Positions 28,187-36,391 of a stretch of 64,000 nt of DNA are shown piece after piece; the stretch's first letter is position 1, and every line of letters starts with the position of its first letter. The stretch is from Chitinophaga barathri (lineage in GTDB: Bacteria; Bacteroidota; Bacteroidia; Chitinophagales; Chitinophagaceae), in NCBI RefSeq assembly GCF_003807585.1, contig NZ_RMBX01000020.1, positions 1-64,000 of the forward strand, written 5' to 3'. The translations under genes and the position numbers were made by a program. A model generated the notes under the pieces. That model was not told the origin of the DNA, did no database searches, and saw nothing but the letters and a program-made list of their open reading frames with translations.

Positions 28187-29533
28187 TTAAGAGAAGTATT
28201 TGGTAATGCCCGGTTTGGCATACGCATAGTTGCCTTCGGAATCAGGCAGTATCGGCGGAGGCGCGTCAAATGCATATTTCGCGGGTTGCAGGTTGATGCC
28301 GGAAGCCAGTGCTTTATCATAAGCAATGGACTGGCCAGAGTAAGTAGACATACGGCCGATGATCGCGGTGAGCGTAGCTTCCACGCCGCGTTTCGCGTCC
28401 TGGAATTTGTATTCTCCTTTTGCGATCGCTTCAAACAGCTCGTCGTGTTCTGCCTGGTAGGGGCGGTTCTGCTGCTTGCGGTCGAACTGGTACAGTACTT
28501 TGCCTTTGTGGTCGAGGATGGTGCCCCTGTCGCAGATGATGCGGCCTTTGGTACCCACGATCTCTTCATCCACGCGGCTCACTGAATCTTTCCAGTGGCG
28601 GCATTGTGCGTTCATCACCACGCCGTTGTCATAACGGTATTCCACGAAGTGGTGGTCATAGATCTCGCCGGAATCCTTGCCGGTACGGATGGCGCGGCCA
28701 CCCATGCCCACTGCCGTCTGCGGTACTTTGCCCATGAACCAGTTGCCCACGTCGATGTTGTGGATGTGCTGCTCTACGATATGATCGCCGCAGAGCCAGT
28801 TGAAATAATACCAGTTACGCATCTGGTATTCCATTTCGGTGTATTCGGGTTTGCGGGGTTTTACCCACAGCGCGCCCTGGTTCCACCAAACCTGCATGGA
28901 AGTGATATCGCCGATCATACCGTCCTGTAAACGTTTGTACAGCTCGCGGTAAGAGGTTTGATAATGGCGTTGGAGACCAACTACCACGTTGAGTTTTTTT
29001 GCTTTTGCTTTTTCAGCGGTTTCCAGCACTTTGGCGATACCCGCGGGGTCGGTGGCCACGGGTTTTTCCATGAACACATGTTTGCCCTGCGCAATCGCTT
29101 CTTCGAAGTGAATGGGGCGGAAACCCGGAGGCGTGGTAAGGATCACCACATCCGCTTTCGCCATAGCCTGTTTGTAACCATCGAAGCCGACGAACTTGTC
29201 AGCAGCCGTTACGTTCACACGCTCCGGCGTTTTTTTCATGGATTCAACAATGTTGTTATAACTATCGTCCAGCCGGTCCTGGAAGGCATCCGCCATGGCC
29301 ACCAGCTGTACGTTTTCTTTGGTGCTGAGCGCCTGTACGGCAGCCCCGGTACCACGCCCGCCGCAACCGATCAGCGCGACTTTGATCACGCCCGGTGCGC
29401 CTGAAAAATAATTTGTTTCAGCTGCATGAGACAAAATGGGTGCCGCCATCAGACCTCCCGCCAGTAAAGAGGATTGTTTTACAAAGTCTCTGCGACTTTG
29501 ACCGTGGAATGAGTGTGCTTTTTCGTTTTCCAT
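28187..29533 (-). CDS. Tat-exported Gfo/Idh/MocA-family oxidoreductase
   Basis: A 448-residue relative of the gene at 21804. It begins with a twin-arginine signal (QSRRDFVKQSSLLAGG) and a Rossmann start KVALIGCGGRGTGAA, with the EKP motif as FMEKPVATDP, GLQRHYQTSYRE and CGDHIVEQHIHNID, where the paired His residues are conserved in this branch. It is expected to be a periplasmic sugar or glycoside oxidoreductase. It ends at its own terminator, and a SUMF1-like gene lies upstream on the same strand, 131 bp away. Confidence 0.9.
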   Translation of the reverse strand: MENEKAHSFHGQSRRDFVKQSSLLAGGLMAAPILSHAAETNYFSGAPGVIKVALIGCGGRGTGAAVQALSTKENVQLVAMADAFQDRLDDSYNNIVESMKKTPERVNVTAADKFVGFDGYKQAMAKADVVILTTPPGFRPIHFEEAIAQGKHVFMEKPVATDPAGIAKVLETAEKAKAKKLNVVVGLQRHYQTSYRELYKRLQDGMIGDITSMQVWWNQGALWVKPRKPEYTEMEYQMRNWYYFNWLCGDHIVEQHIHNIDVGNWFMGKVPQTAVGMGGRAIRTGKDSGEIYDHHFVEYRYDNGVVMNAQCRHWKDSVSRVDEEIVGTKGRIICDRGTILDHKGKVLYQFDRKQQNRPYQAEHDELFEAIAKGEYKFQDAKRGVEATLTAIIGRMSTYSGQSIAYDKALASGINLQPAKYAFDAPPPILPDSEGNYAYAKPGITKYFS

Positions 29534-29664
29534 GATGGGTATTTTACCGGGACTATTTGCTGCTAGTACCGTTTGTGATTATAATAGAACATTAGCTCTC
29601 CTGAGAAATTACTAAACCTTTTCCGTAAATCCATCCTGTGACAGATTTTTGACGGAACCGGGAT

Positions 29665-30630
29665 TTAACGGGCGCCTACAAACTGGTCTATCGCATCGGC
29701 GAAGAACTTCTCCGCTTCGGCTTTAGTGGGTTGTTTTACCGGTCTCACGATCCTGAACCCGATAAAAGGCGCGTCCGCGTTCCACCATTTGCTTTTGGGG
29801 ATCTGCGGGTCGCGGTCGTTCCAGGCCTCGTCCGACTTCAGGCGCGATGCGCTCCTGGCCGCGGTGGCAGGCTCCAGGTAATGGCCGCCTTTGACGGTAC
29901 GGGGCGTTTTGTCCGTAGGTTTGTTCCAGGGGTTGGCCGCTTCCGCTTTTTTGTAGGCTTCTTCGTCGTACTGGTCCATCGTCCATTCACCCACATTGCC
30001 CAGCATGTCGTAAAGGCCCCAGGCGTTGGGTTTCAGCTCGCCTACCTTATGGTACACTTCCGTACTGTTCTCTACCGTCCAGCCGTAATCTTTTAACTGC
30101 GCGGCATCGTTGCCGAAAGGATAAGCCGTGGTGCTGCCCGCGCGGCAGGCGTATTCCCATTCGGCTTCCGTGGGCAGACGGTAAAAAATGCCGGTTTTGT
30201 TATACAACCAGCGGCAATACATCAATGCGCCGTACTGGCTCATGCTGTTCGCCGGAAAACCGCCGCTTTTGCCCATACCGAGCGTAAGATCGATGTAGGG
30301 CGGGCTGGGGCGCGTCATGCCATCGGGCAGGGGCGTCTGGTCTTTATCTTTATCCGCATACAGGTCGTATTGGTCAAAGGTGAGCTCGTAAGCGCCCATC
30401 CAGAAGGCATCTATCTTAACTTTTTTTTGCGGGCCTTCGTCCGCATTGCGTCCCGGTTCCTTGTCAGGGCTTCCCAGCAGGAATTCCCCCGCTTTGATGG
30501 GTACCATTTTGATGGTAACATCGGATCCCGCAATCTTTTGTTCGTAAGGCGCAGAAGGGTTTTCATTCTGGGCGTAGGCCGTACTGGCTACCATTCCTCC
30601 CAGCAACATGATCACTGTTTTCTTTCTCAT
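29665..30630 (-). CDS. Exported SUMF1/FGE-sulfatase-domain protein, probably non-catalytic
   Basis: A 321-residue protein with a signal peptide ending AYAQ and one formylglycine-generating-enzyme fold: FLLGSPDKEPGRNADEGPQ, RLPTEAEWEYACRAGSTTAYPFG, NAWGLYDMLGNVGEW and a closing FIGFRIVRP. The region where true FGE carries its two catalytic cysteines reads VKGGHYLEPATAARSASRL and has none, so sulfatase activation is unlikely. Such proteins are often ligand-binding or have other catalytic roles. I use the ATG at 30630. It may be co-transcribed with the downstream Gfo/Idh/MocA gene. Confidence 0.86.
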   Translation of the reverse strand: MRKKTVIMLLGGMVASTAYAQNENPSAPYEQKIAGSDVTIKMVPIKAGEFLLGSPDKEPGRNADEGPQKKVKIDAFWMGAYELTFDQYDLYADKDKDQTPLPDGMTRPSPPYIDLTLGMGKSGGFPANSMSQYGALMYCRWLYNKTGIFYRLPTEAEWEYACRAGSTTAYPFGNDAAQLKDYGWTVENSTEVYHKVGELKPNAWGLYDMLGNVGEWTMDQYDEEAYKKAEAANPWNKPTDKTPRTVKGGHYLEPATAARSASRLKSDEAWNDRDPQIPKSKWWNADAPFIGFRIVRPVKQPTKAEAEKFFADAIDQFVGAR

Positions 30631-30845
30631 CGGCAAAATGTGCTAAAAATGTTAAGCGTGTGAATTTATTAAATCCGGGCCTTGAATGCAATATTAATTT
30701 TATAAACGTTAAATATTGAGTACGAATGTTGCAATTTCTGCGTAAATCTTACCCTGGGATGGCTTTTTTATCAAATCATTCGGATTTCCATTGAAAAGCT
30801 ATTAATTTCCGGCTCAGCACAGCTCATTTTAACTAAAAACACGCT

Positions 30846-31769
30846 ATGGAAAGAAGAACCTTCCTTCAACAAGGTACCCTGGCCGGCATTTCGGCCCTCG
30901 CCCTCGGCGGCTCCGCCACGGCAAAAGCCGCGGAAAAAGGCCCGGAAAAGGCTGAAAAAACCTTCAACCTGGACTATGCCCCCCATGCCGGTATGTTCAA
31001 AAACAGCGGCGGGGAAGACTTCCTGGACCAGATCCGCTTCATGCACGACCAGGGCTTCCGCTCCATCGAAGACAATGGCATGCTGGGAAGGGATACCGCC
31101 ATGCAGAACAAGATCGGCGACCTCCTCGCCAAACTCGGCATGCGCATGGGCGTATTTGTGATAGATGGCGGCGAGAACTGGAAAATATCCCTCACCACCG
31201 GCAAACAGGAACACCTGGACCTATTCCTCAAAACCTGCGAACGATCCGTGGAACTGGCCAAACGCGTCAATGCAAAATGGGCCACCGTGGTACCCGGTTT
31301 CTTCGAGCGTAAGCTGCCCATTGGCGTGCAGACCGGCAATGTGATAGATGCCCTCCGCAGAGGCTCCGAAATACTCGAAAAAGGCGGCTTAACCATGGTT
31401 CTGGAGCCCCTCAGCGACACCCCGGACCTGTTCCTCCGCACTTCGGACCAGACCTATATGATCTGCCGCGCGGTGAACAGCCCTTCCTGCAAGATCCTGT
31501 ACGATATTTACCACATGCAGAAAAACGAAGGCATGCTGATCCCGAACATCGACCTGTGCTGGAGCGAGATCGCCTACATCCAGATCGGCGACAATCCCGG
31601 CCGTAAAGAGCCCGGTACCGGCGAGATCAACTACAAAAACATCTTCAAACACCTGCACCAGAAAGGATACAAAGGCGTGATGGGTATGGAGCACGGAAAC
31701 GCCAAATCCGGTAAGGAAGGCGAAACCGCCCTCATCAAGGCTTACCGTGATGCGGATAATTTCCTTTAA
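30846..31769 (+). CDS. Tat-type TIM-barrel sugar isomerase/epimerase (hydroxypyruvate isomerase-like)
   Basis: A 307-residue protein with an N-terminal signal of twin-arginine type (MERRTFLQQGTLAGISALA) ending near AKA. The AP-endonuclease-2-like barrel shows IEDNGMLGRD, the metal-site segments MVLEPLSDTPD and CKILYDIYHMQKNEG, IAYIQIGDNPGRKEPGTGEINY, and a last strand GVMGMEHGNA. These match the hydroxypyruvate isomerase branch. An exported member is likely to act on free sugars or keto-sugars in the periplasm. The SGNH hydrolase gene follows by 9 bp, so the two form an operon. Confidence 0.86.
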   Translation: MERRTFLQQGTLAGISALALGGSATAKAAEKGPEKAEKTFNLDYAPHAGMFKNSGGEDFLDQIRFMHDQGFRSIEDNGMLGRDTAMQNKIGDLLAKLGMRMGVFVIDGGENWKISLTTGKQEHLDLFLKTCERSVELAKRVNAKWATVVPGFFERKLPIGVQTGNVIDALRRGSEILEKGGLTMVLEPLSDTPDLFLRTSDQTYMICRAVNSPSCKILYDIYHMQKNEGMLIPNIDLCWSEIAYIQIGDNPGRKEPGTGEINYKNIFKHLHQKGYKGVMGMEHGNAKSGKEGETALIKAYRDADNFL

Positions 31770-31778
31770 TATTTTCCA

Positions 31779-32426
31779 TTGATGAAAAGAATACTCTTAC
31801 TGGCCGGGCTGATCCTGTTCTGCTCAGCCATTTATGCGCAGAAAATAAAAGTGGCCTGCGTGGGCAACAGCATCACAGCCGGCCGCGGGCTGGGAGACAG
31901 CACCTATCCCAAACACCTGCAACGCCTCCTGGGCGATGGTTACGAAGTGCGCAACCTTGGCATCAGCGGCAGAACGCTGCTCAAAAAAGGCGATAAACCT
32001 TACTGGGCCGATTCACTGTTCACCGTTGGCAAAAACTGGGCGCCGGATATCGTGATCATCAAACTCGGCACAAACGACTCCAAGCCGCAGAACTGGGACG
32101 CGAACAAAAATGACTTTGTTCCCGACTACGAAGCGTTTATCGAAGAATGGAAAAACCTGCCTTCTAAGCCGAAGATCTATGTCTGTTTCCCGGTGCCGGT
32201 TTTCCCGGTGAACGGGGCCGCTGAAAACAAATTCCGGATCAGGGAAAGTGTGGTGAAAGGCGAGATCATTCCCGCCATCAAAAAGATCGCGAAGGCGGAG
32301 AAGGTAAAGATCATCGATCTGTATAAAGCGCTTTCCGGTCACGGCAGACATTTCGCGGACGGTGTGCATCCGGACAAACAGGGTGCGGTGCTGATCGCGG
32401 AAGCAGTGGCGAAGGGGATCAAATAA
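31779..32426 (+). CDS. SGNH/GDSL-family esterase, exported
   Basis: A 215-residue hydrolase with a signal peptide ending IYAQ. The SGNH blocks are all visible: VACVGNSITAG (Ser), NLGISGRT (Gly), KLGTNDSKPQN (Asn) and FADGVHPDKQG (Asp and His). Members of this type deacetylate sialic acid, xylan or other acylated sugars. It is the second gene of an operon with the TIM-barrel isomerase and ends at a strong terminator. Confidence 0.9.
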   Translation: MMKRILLLAGLILFCSAIYAQKIKVACVGNSITAGRGLGDSTYPKHLQRLLGDGYEVRNLGISGRTLLKKGDKPYWADSLFTVGKNWAPDIVIIKLGTNDSKPQNWDANKNDFVPDYEAFIEEWKNLPSKPKIYVCFPVPVFPVNGAAENKFRIRESVVKGEIIPAIKKIAKAEKVKIIDLYKALSGHGRHFADGVHPDKQGAVLIAEAVAKGIK

Positions 32427-32444
32427 AGATGTTGAAATAATACC

Positions 32445-32479
32445 AAAAGAAAAGGGGCCGATGTGGCCCCTTTTCTTTT
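32445..32479 (+). terminator. Bidirectional terminator between convergent esterase genes
   Basis: A perfect 15-bp stem (32445-32459 with 32465-32479, loop gatgt) whose outer part gives T-rich tails on both strands. Confidence 0.9.
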
Positions 32480-32491
32480 ATGCGTAATCTT

Positions 32492-33373
32492 TTATTTATT
32501 CAGTTGCGACTGTAACCATGATATACACAGTCCGGGCCAGCTGTTCAGCACCGGGTCTTTCGGCCCCATGCCATAGCCATGGCCGCCGTGGTCATAGATG
32601 TGCAGGGTGGCGGACACTTTGTTTTTTACCAGGCCCTGGTAGAACAGGATGCTGTTTTCCACCGGCACGGTTTTATCGTCCGTGGAGTGTATCAGCATGG
32701 TGGGTGGCGTTTCCGGGGTGATGCGGAGATAGGTGCTCAGGGAATCCTTTAATGCCGGTGAAGCATCGGGGCCAAGCAGGTTCAGCGCGCTGCCTTTGTG
32801 GGCGTACTCGTTGTTCATCGCGATCACGGGGTATACCAGCACTGCAAAAGCCGGTCGGGTGCTCCATTTCTCCGTTTCTTTCGTGGCCTGCGGGTTGCCG
32901 GGGATGATCATGGTAGCCAGCGTGGAGGCTAAGTGCCCACCGGCTGAAAAGCCCAGCACGCCTATCTTTTCCGGGTTCAATCCCCAGGATTTTGCTTTGC
33001 TTTTTACCAGGCGCATGGCATTGGTCACATCGTTGTATTGCGCGGGATAACGCGAGCCGCTTTGCTGGCCGTCGTTCAGGCGGTAGTGCAGCACGATGGC
33101 GTCGTATCCCTGCGCGGTAAAAAACGCGGCAATGTCTTTCCCTTCATGATCTATGGCCAGGTGCGTGTACCCGCCACCGGGGCAGATAAGCACCGCGGCG
33201 CCGTTCTTTTTATCACCGGCGGCGGTGTAATGGTCTATATGCGGTACATCGTCCACTTTGCGGCCTCCCGCAATGCGCAGCTCAGTCTGCCCGGGATACA
33301 GATCTATTCTTTCCTGTGCTGAAACGGTAATTGTTGTTAGCATAAGCAATGCAGCGGCAAGGCTGTTTTTCAT
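32492..33373 (-). CDS. Exported alpha/beta hydrolase, acetyl-esterase (BD-FAE-like)
   Basis: A 293-residue hydrolase with a signal peptide ending VSAQ. It has the oxyanion motif PGGGYTHLAIDHEG, the nucleophile elbow GFSAGGHLAS (Ser near 141), an Asp in HSTDDKTVP and the catalytic His in YDHGGHGYG. Such enzymes remove acetyl or feruloyl groups from xylan-type polysaccharides or act on xylose esters. It starts 21 bp after the YitT gene on the same strand. It is convergent with an SGNH esterase, so two carbohydrate-esterase-like proteins are neighbours. Confidence 0.88.
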   Translation of the reverse strand: MKNSLAAALLMLTTITVSAQERIDLYPGQTELRIAGGRKVDDVPHIDHYTAAGDKKNGAAVLICPGGGYTHLAIDHEGKDIAAFFTAQGYDAIVLHYRLNDGQQSGSRYPAQYNDVTNAMRLVKSKAKSWGLNPEKIGVLGFSAGGHLASTLATMIIPGNPQATKETEKWSTRPAFAVLVYPVIAMNNEYAHKGSALNLLGPDASPALKDSLSTYLRITPETPPTMLIHSTDDKTVPVENSILFYQGLVKNKVSATLHIYDHGGHGYGMGPKDPVLNSWPGLCISWLQSQLNK

Positions 33374-33394
33374 ACAATGCAGAATTAGGGTGGA

Positions 33395-34288
33395 TTAATG
33401 AGGCGTAGCGCGTCGTTTGATCATTCCTCCGCGCGTATCGTTGATATTCGTTTGCACAATAAACGCTTTTTCATCGATTTTTTCAATCTCATCTATGATC
33501 TTATGCACCTCAAGACGGGTAACAACCGTATAAATGATATCGATGTCATCCGCCATTTCCCCTCTTTTCCCGTATCCGCTTTTCCCTTTAAACACCGTCA
33601 CGCCTTTTTTCAGTTTAAGCGTGAGGGTTTTCCTGATCAGTTCGCTGTTCGGCGAAATGACCGTCAATGCTATATACTCCTCGAAACCCTGGATCACAAA
33701 ATCCACTGTTTTGGATGCTGACAAATAGGTAAGCATGGCGTACAGCGCCGTTTCCACGTTGATCAGCACAGCAGCCACCCCAAAAATGATCACGTTAAAA
33801 TACATGATCACCTCACCGATGGACAGCACCGTTTTCCGGTTGATGTACAATGCCAGCACCTCCGTACCATCCAGCACGGCGCCGCCGCGGATGGACATAC
33901 CGATGCCCGCACCCAGGAAAAAGCCGCCGAATATGGCGATCAGCAGTTTGTCCTGCGTGATCACCGGCACTTTGATGAGCGCCAGCGCGGTGGCCAGCCC
34001 TATGATCGCCACGATGGTTTTGATGGTGAAGGTTTTGGAAAGCTGGCGGTATGCCAGTAAAATGAACGGTACGTTGAGCACTACCAGCAGCACGGAAATG
34101 GACCAGCCGGACAGGCGGTTCACGAGCAGGGATATACCCGTTACGCCCCCGTCAAGGAAACCGTTGGGCAGCAGGAAAGCCTTCAGGCCAAGGGCCGCCA
34201 GCAGCACGCCAATGCCTATCAGGACCGCATCCTGCGAATTCTGGATAATGTTCAGCCGCGCTAACCGGGCTCTACGGGATCTGTTCAA
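33395..34288 (-). CDS. YitT family membrane protein (DUF2179 C-terminal domain)
   Basis: A 297-residue protein with five or six N-terminal helices (FLLPNGFLDGGVTGISLLVN, GGFFLGAGIGMSIRGGAVLDGTE) and a C-terminal cytosolic DUF2179 domain with GVTVFKGKSGYGKRGEMADD. The family is widespread and its function is unresolved; a transport role is assumed. No ATG start fits; the first usable codon is a TTG at 34288. Spacing of 53 and 21 bp to its neighbours suggests a possible run with the arginase-like and esterase genes. Confidence 0.87.
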   Translation of the reverse strand: MNRSRRARLARLNIIQNSQDAVLIGIGVLLAALGLKAFLLPNGFLDGGVTGISLLVNRLSGWSISVLLVVLNVPFILLAYRQLSKTFTIKTIVAIIGLATALALIKVPVITQDKLLIAIFGGFFLGAGIGMSIRGGAVLDGTEVLALYINRKTVLSIGEVIMYFNVIIFGVAAVLINVETALYAMLTYLSASKTVDFVIQGFEEYIALTVISPNSELIRKTLTLKLKKGVTVFKGKSGYGKRGEMADDIDIIYTVVTRLEVHKIIDEIEKIDEKAFIVQTNINDTRGGMIKRRATPH

Positions 34289-34341
34289 GGAAGAGTAATG
34301 ATTTTCAGTTCCAAATTACGAAAACCAAACGGTAAAAACCC

Positions 34342-35481
34342 CTACAGGCGCTCCTGGTTGCGGAGCCAGCGCTCAGGTATTTCATTGTTGCTGGCCATCA
34401 GGTAATCCGTGTAGGCGCAGGGCACAAAGTTTTTATCGGGCAGCTGCATCCACCAGCGGCCTGTTTTTTTGCTTTTGAGGAAGATCGTATCTATATCCGT
34501 AAAGGCTATATGAAATTCAAGGAAGGATTCTCTTTCTGTCAGCTGGGCTTCTTTGTTTTTTACGGAACGCCCATCCATGAAGTACCAGAGCATCTGCGCA
34601 ATTTGTTTGGCGGTGAGGTTGTCCCGGTCTTTTTCAGGAAGGTAGCCGTAAATGCCGTAGGTGCTGAGCTGTGCGCTCATACCGGCATAACGGCTGAGGG
34701 CGCAGGCTTCTTCGCCGCTAAAGCCGTTTGGCGACACTGAATTGGCGGGCGCGTCCGTGTGTTTGATCATATTGATATCCACGCTGAACAGGTCCGTATT
34801 GCGCAGTACCGGTTCGATCTCCTCCAGGTTCTCCCGTACTTTGCCGAGGCGGTAGCAGTCGAAGCGGAGTTTGTCCAACGTTTCGAGCATACGCGGCTGT
34901 ACAAAATAACTCTGGAAACCGATGTGGTTATAATGGCGGATGTAGTTGGGCTGCTCCATGAACATTTCCAGCAGGAAACGTTTGCTGCGCAGGGGAGAGT
35001 TTTCGTGAAGGTCTATCTGCGCATCGGCTACGGTAGCTTCGATGATGTATTTTTTGCTGGCGTACGCCTGGTATTGTGCGTAGGTGAGGTCGTGCGAGCC
35101 GCCGAGGATGATGACAGTTTTGCCGGCGTCGATAAGTTCGGTCAGGACGGTTTTGAATGCGGCATATGTATCAGTGAGCGTGCGGCCGGCGAGTATATTT
35201 CCCGCGTCCGCGAGGCGTACATCTTTATGCCAGTGGTAGAGCTGATAAAATTCCCGGCGGATATTATCGGGAGCGGCATTGGCGTTGTTCGGCGTGCCGT
35301 TGCCGCGCTGTTCGCCTGCGCCAAGAAGGATAATATCGGCGGTGTCAAGGTCGGGGATATGATCATCTCCATACACATCGATAAGGTTACCGATCTGGAG
35401 GTCATCATATGTTTCATCTTCATTTAATCTGGCTTTGGACACCGGAGCAAGGTAATCCTGCAAGTGTGGAAAGTCTATCAT
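34342..35481 (-). CDS. Arginase/formimidoylglutamase-like protein with altered metal ligands
   Basis: A 379-residue member of the ureohydrolase fold. The first metal motif is kept (GGSHDLTY), but the second reads DAQIDLHE where enzymes have DAHxD, and the third reads SVDINMIKHTDAP where enzymes have DxDxxDPxxxP. Several Mn ligands (His, Asp) are therefore replaced. It is probably the Bacteroidota-specific branch often annotated as formimidoylglutamase, and activity is doubtful from sequence. I use the ATG at 35481 (MIDFPHLQDYL). No histidine-utilisation genes are adjacent. Confidence 0.8.
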   Translation of the reverse strand: MIDFPHLQDYLAPVSKARLNEDETYDDLQIGNLIDVYGDDHIPDLDTADIILLGAGEQRGNGTPNNANAAPDNIRREFYQLYHWHKDVRLADAGNILAGRTLTDTYAAFKTVLTELIDAGKTVIILGGSHDLTYAQYQAYASKKYIIEATVADAQIDLHENSPLRSKRFLLEMFMEQPNYIRHYNHIGFQSYFVQPRMLETLDKLRFDCYRLGKVRENLEEIEPVLRNTDLFSVDINMIKHTDAPANSVSPNGFSGEEACALSRYAGMSAQLSTYGIYGYLPEKDRDNLTAKQIAQMLWYFMDGRSVKNKEAQLTERESFLEFHIAFTDIDTIFLKSKKTGRWWMQLPDKNFVPCAYTDYLMASNNEIPERWLRNQERL

Positions 35482-35502
35482 CACAACGGATATTATTTGC
35501 AC

Positions 35503-35783
35503 GCAAACCTACAACAAGAATTTTAGAATTCATGCAGCGTGCTGTTGTTCATTATAATGAACGGTTTGATTCAGAGGATAGTGAGGAGGAGGTTGCACAG
35601 GAATGCCGGGCGATCCAGGCTTAAGCTGTGACGTTGTAATCAGTTCAATAACGTGTGGAATAGTTACCAGAAACAGGGTGCGGCTTTCCGCGGCGATAAT
35701 CTGTTCTTTTAATACAACCTGAAATGTGCAGTAAAGATCGAGGCAGGTCTGATGGCTACCGGATAAGTACGCTGGTTGTTTAC
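35503..35783. other. 281-bp intergenic region with a possible 30-codon ORF
   Basis: The region is A/T-richer than its neighbours. A plus-strand ATG at 35532 opens a 30-codon acidic frame (VHYNERFDSEDSEEEVAQE) ending at 35624. I cannot tell whether it is translated. Nothing else is recognised. Confidence 0.3.
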
Positions 35784-36071
35784 TCAGTTTTTGTGGACGA
35801 TGAACTCAAATGCTTTAGGCTCCTTGCGGAAGAAGGCGCGCTCCAATACACGGCGTTTGCTACTAACGCGGTGTTTGTTGCAGTCTGCTACTTCGGTGGC
35901 AGTAGCCAGGTAATCCATTGTTTCAACAAGGCTCAGCATATCGCTGATCTGTTTAACCTCATACTGGATCTCCTGCTCGTTGTAGCGGTCTTCATGTAAC
36001 AAGATGAGTAAGTCCCTCTCTACAGGCTTCATGCTAATTACGTTTGATTGTTTTTCTCTTTTTGTTGACAT
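35784..36071 (-). CDS. Small charged protein of unknown function
   Basis: A 95-residue, highly charged and mostly helical protein (starts MSTKREKQSNVISMKPVERD; ends RKEPKAFEFIVHKN). No family is recognised, and no signal peptide or membrane segment is seen. It contains a long amphipathic segment (EQEIQYEVKQISDMLSLVE). It lies 79 bp downstream of a 41-codon lipoprotein gene on the same strand, in a compositionally distinct gap. The ATG at 36071 is preceded by GGAAATTG. Confidence 0.5.
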   Translation of the reverse strand: MSTKREKQSNVISMKPVERDLLILLHEDRYNEQEIQYEVKQISDMLSLVETMDYLATATEVADCNKHRVSSKRRVLERAFFRKEPKAFEFIVHKN

Positions 36072-36150
36072 CAATTTCCAATAACGTGTTCCATTTCCTG
36101 CATTACAGGTAATTTAAGGAATGGAGAGGTATAGCGATTAAAATATCCGA

Positions 36151-36276
36151 TTAGTGTTTCATCCGCCCCTTTTGCATTGGAGGGCACCCGCAATCGTTTT
36201 TCTTCAGCACACTGCAACCTGACCACGTTAAACTTCCCATTACTAAGAAAACCAAAATCCATTTGTACTTTTTCAT
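36151..36276 (-). CDS. 41-residue lipoprotein with a DCGCPP motif
   Basis: A minus-strand ATG at 36276 opens a 41-codon frame. It has a basic start (MKKYK), a hydrophobic core (WILVFLVMGSLTW) and a lipobox-like SGC with Cys at residue 21. The 20-residue mature tail is SVLKKNDCGCPPMQKGRMKH. This is the architecture of the very small Cys-Pro lipoproteins common in Bacteroidota, which are easily missed because of their length. An overlapping 63-codon frame in another phase has no comparable features. It may be co-transcribed with the 95-residue protein. Function unknown. Confidence 0.68.
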   Translation of the reverse strand: MKKYKWILVFLVMGSLTWSGCSVLKKNDCGCPPMQKGRMKH

Positions 36277-36391
36277 ACTACGAAAATAAAAACTGCGACG
36301 ATATTTGCTAGTCTATCTGAGCGGGTGTTTACCTTTTCTTAACAATGATCATTTCTAAATTAAGCTATTTTCGCAAAAAAATTTTAATTAT

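Noticed and set aside
35724-35999. 91-codon plus-strand frame antisense to the 95-residue ORFan
   Set aside because: It is Val/Phe/Cys-rich like an antisense shadow and lacks a promoter; the minus-strand frame is charged and helical like a soluble protein.
36071-36262. 63-codon minus-strand frame overlapping the small lipoprotein gene and ending in an ATGA overlap with the 95-residue ORFan
   Set aside because: It shows no signal, motif or regular composition, while the alternative phase gives a complete lipoprotein signal and lipobox. The ATGA overlap may be coincidental; comparative data could reverse this.
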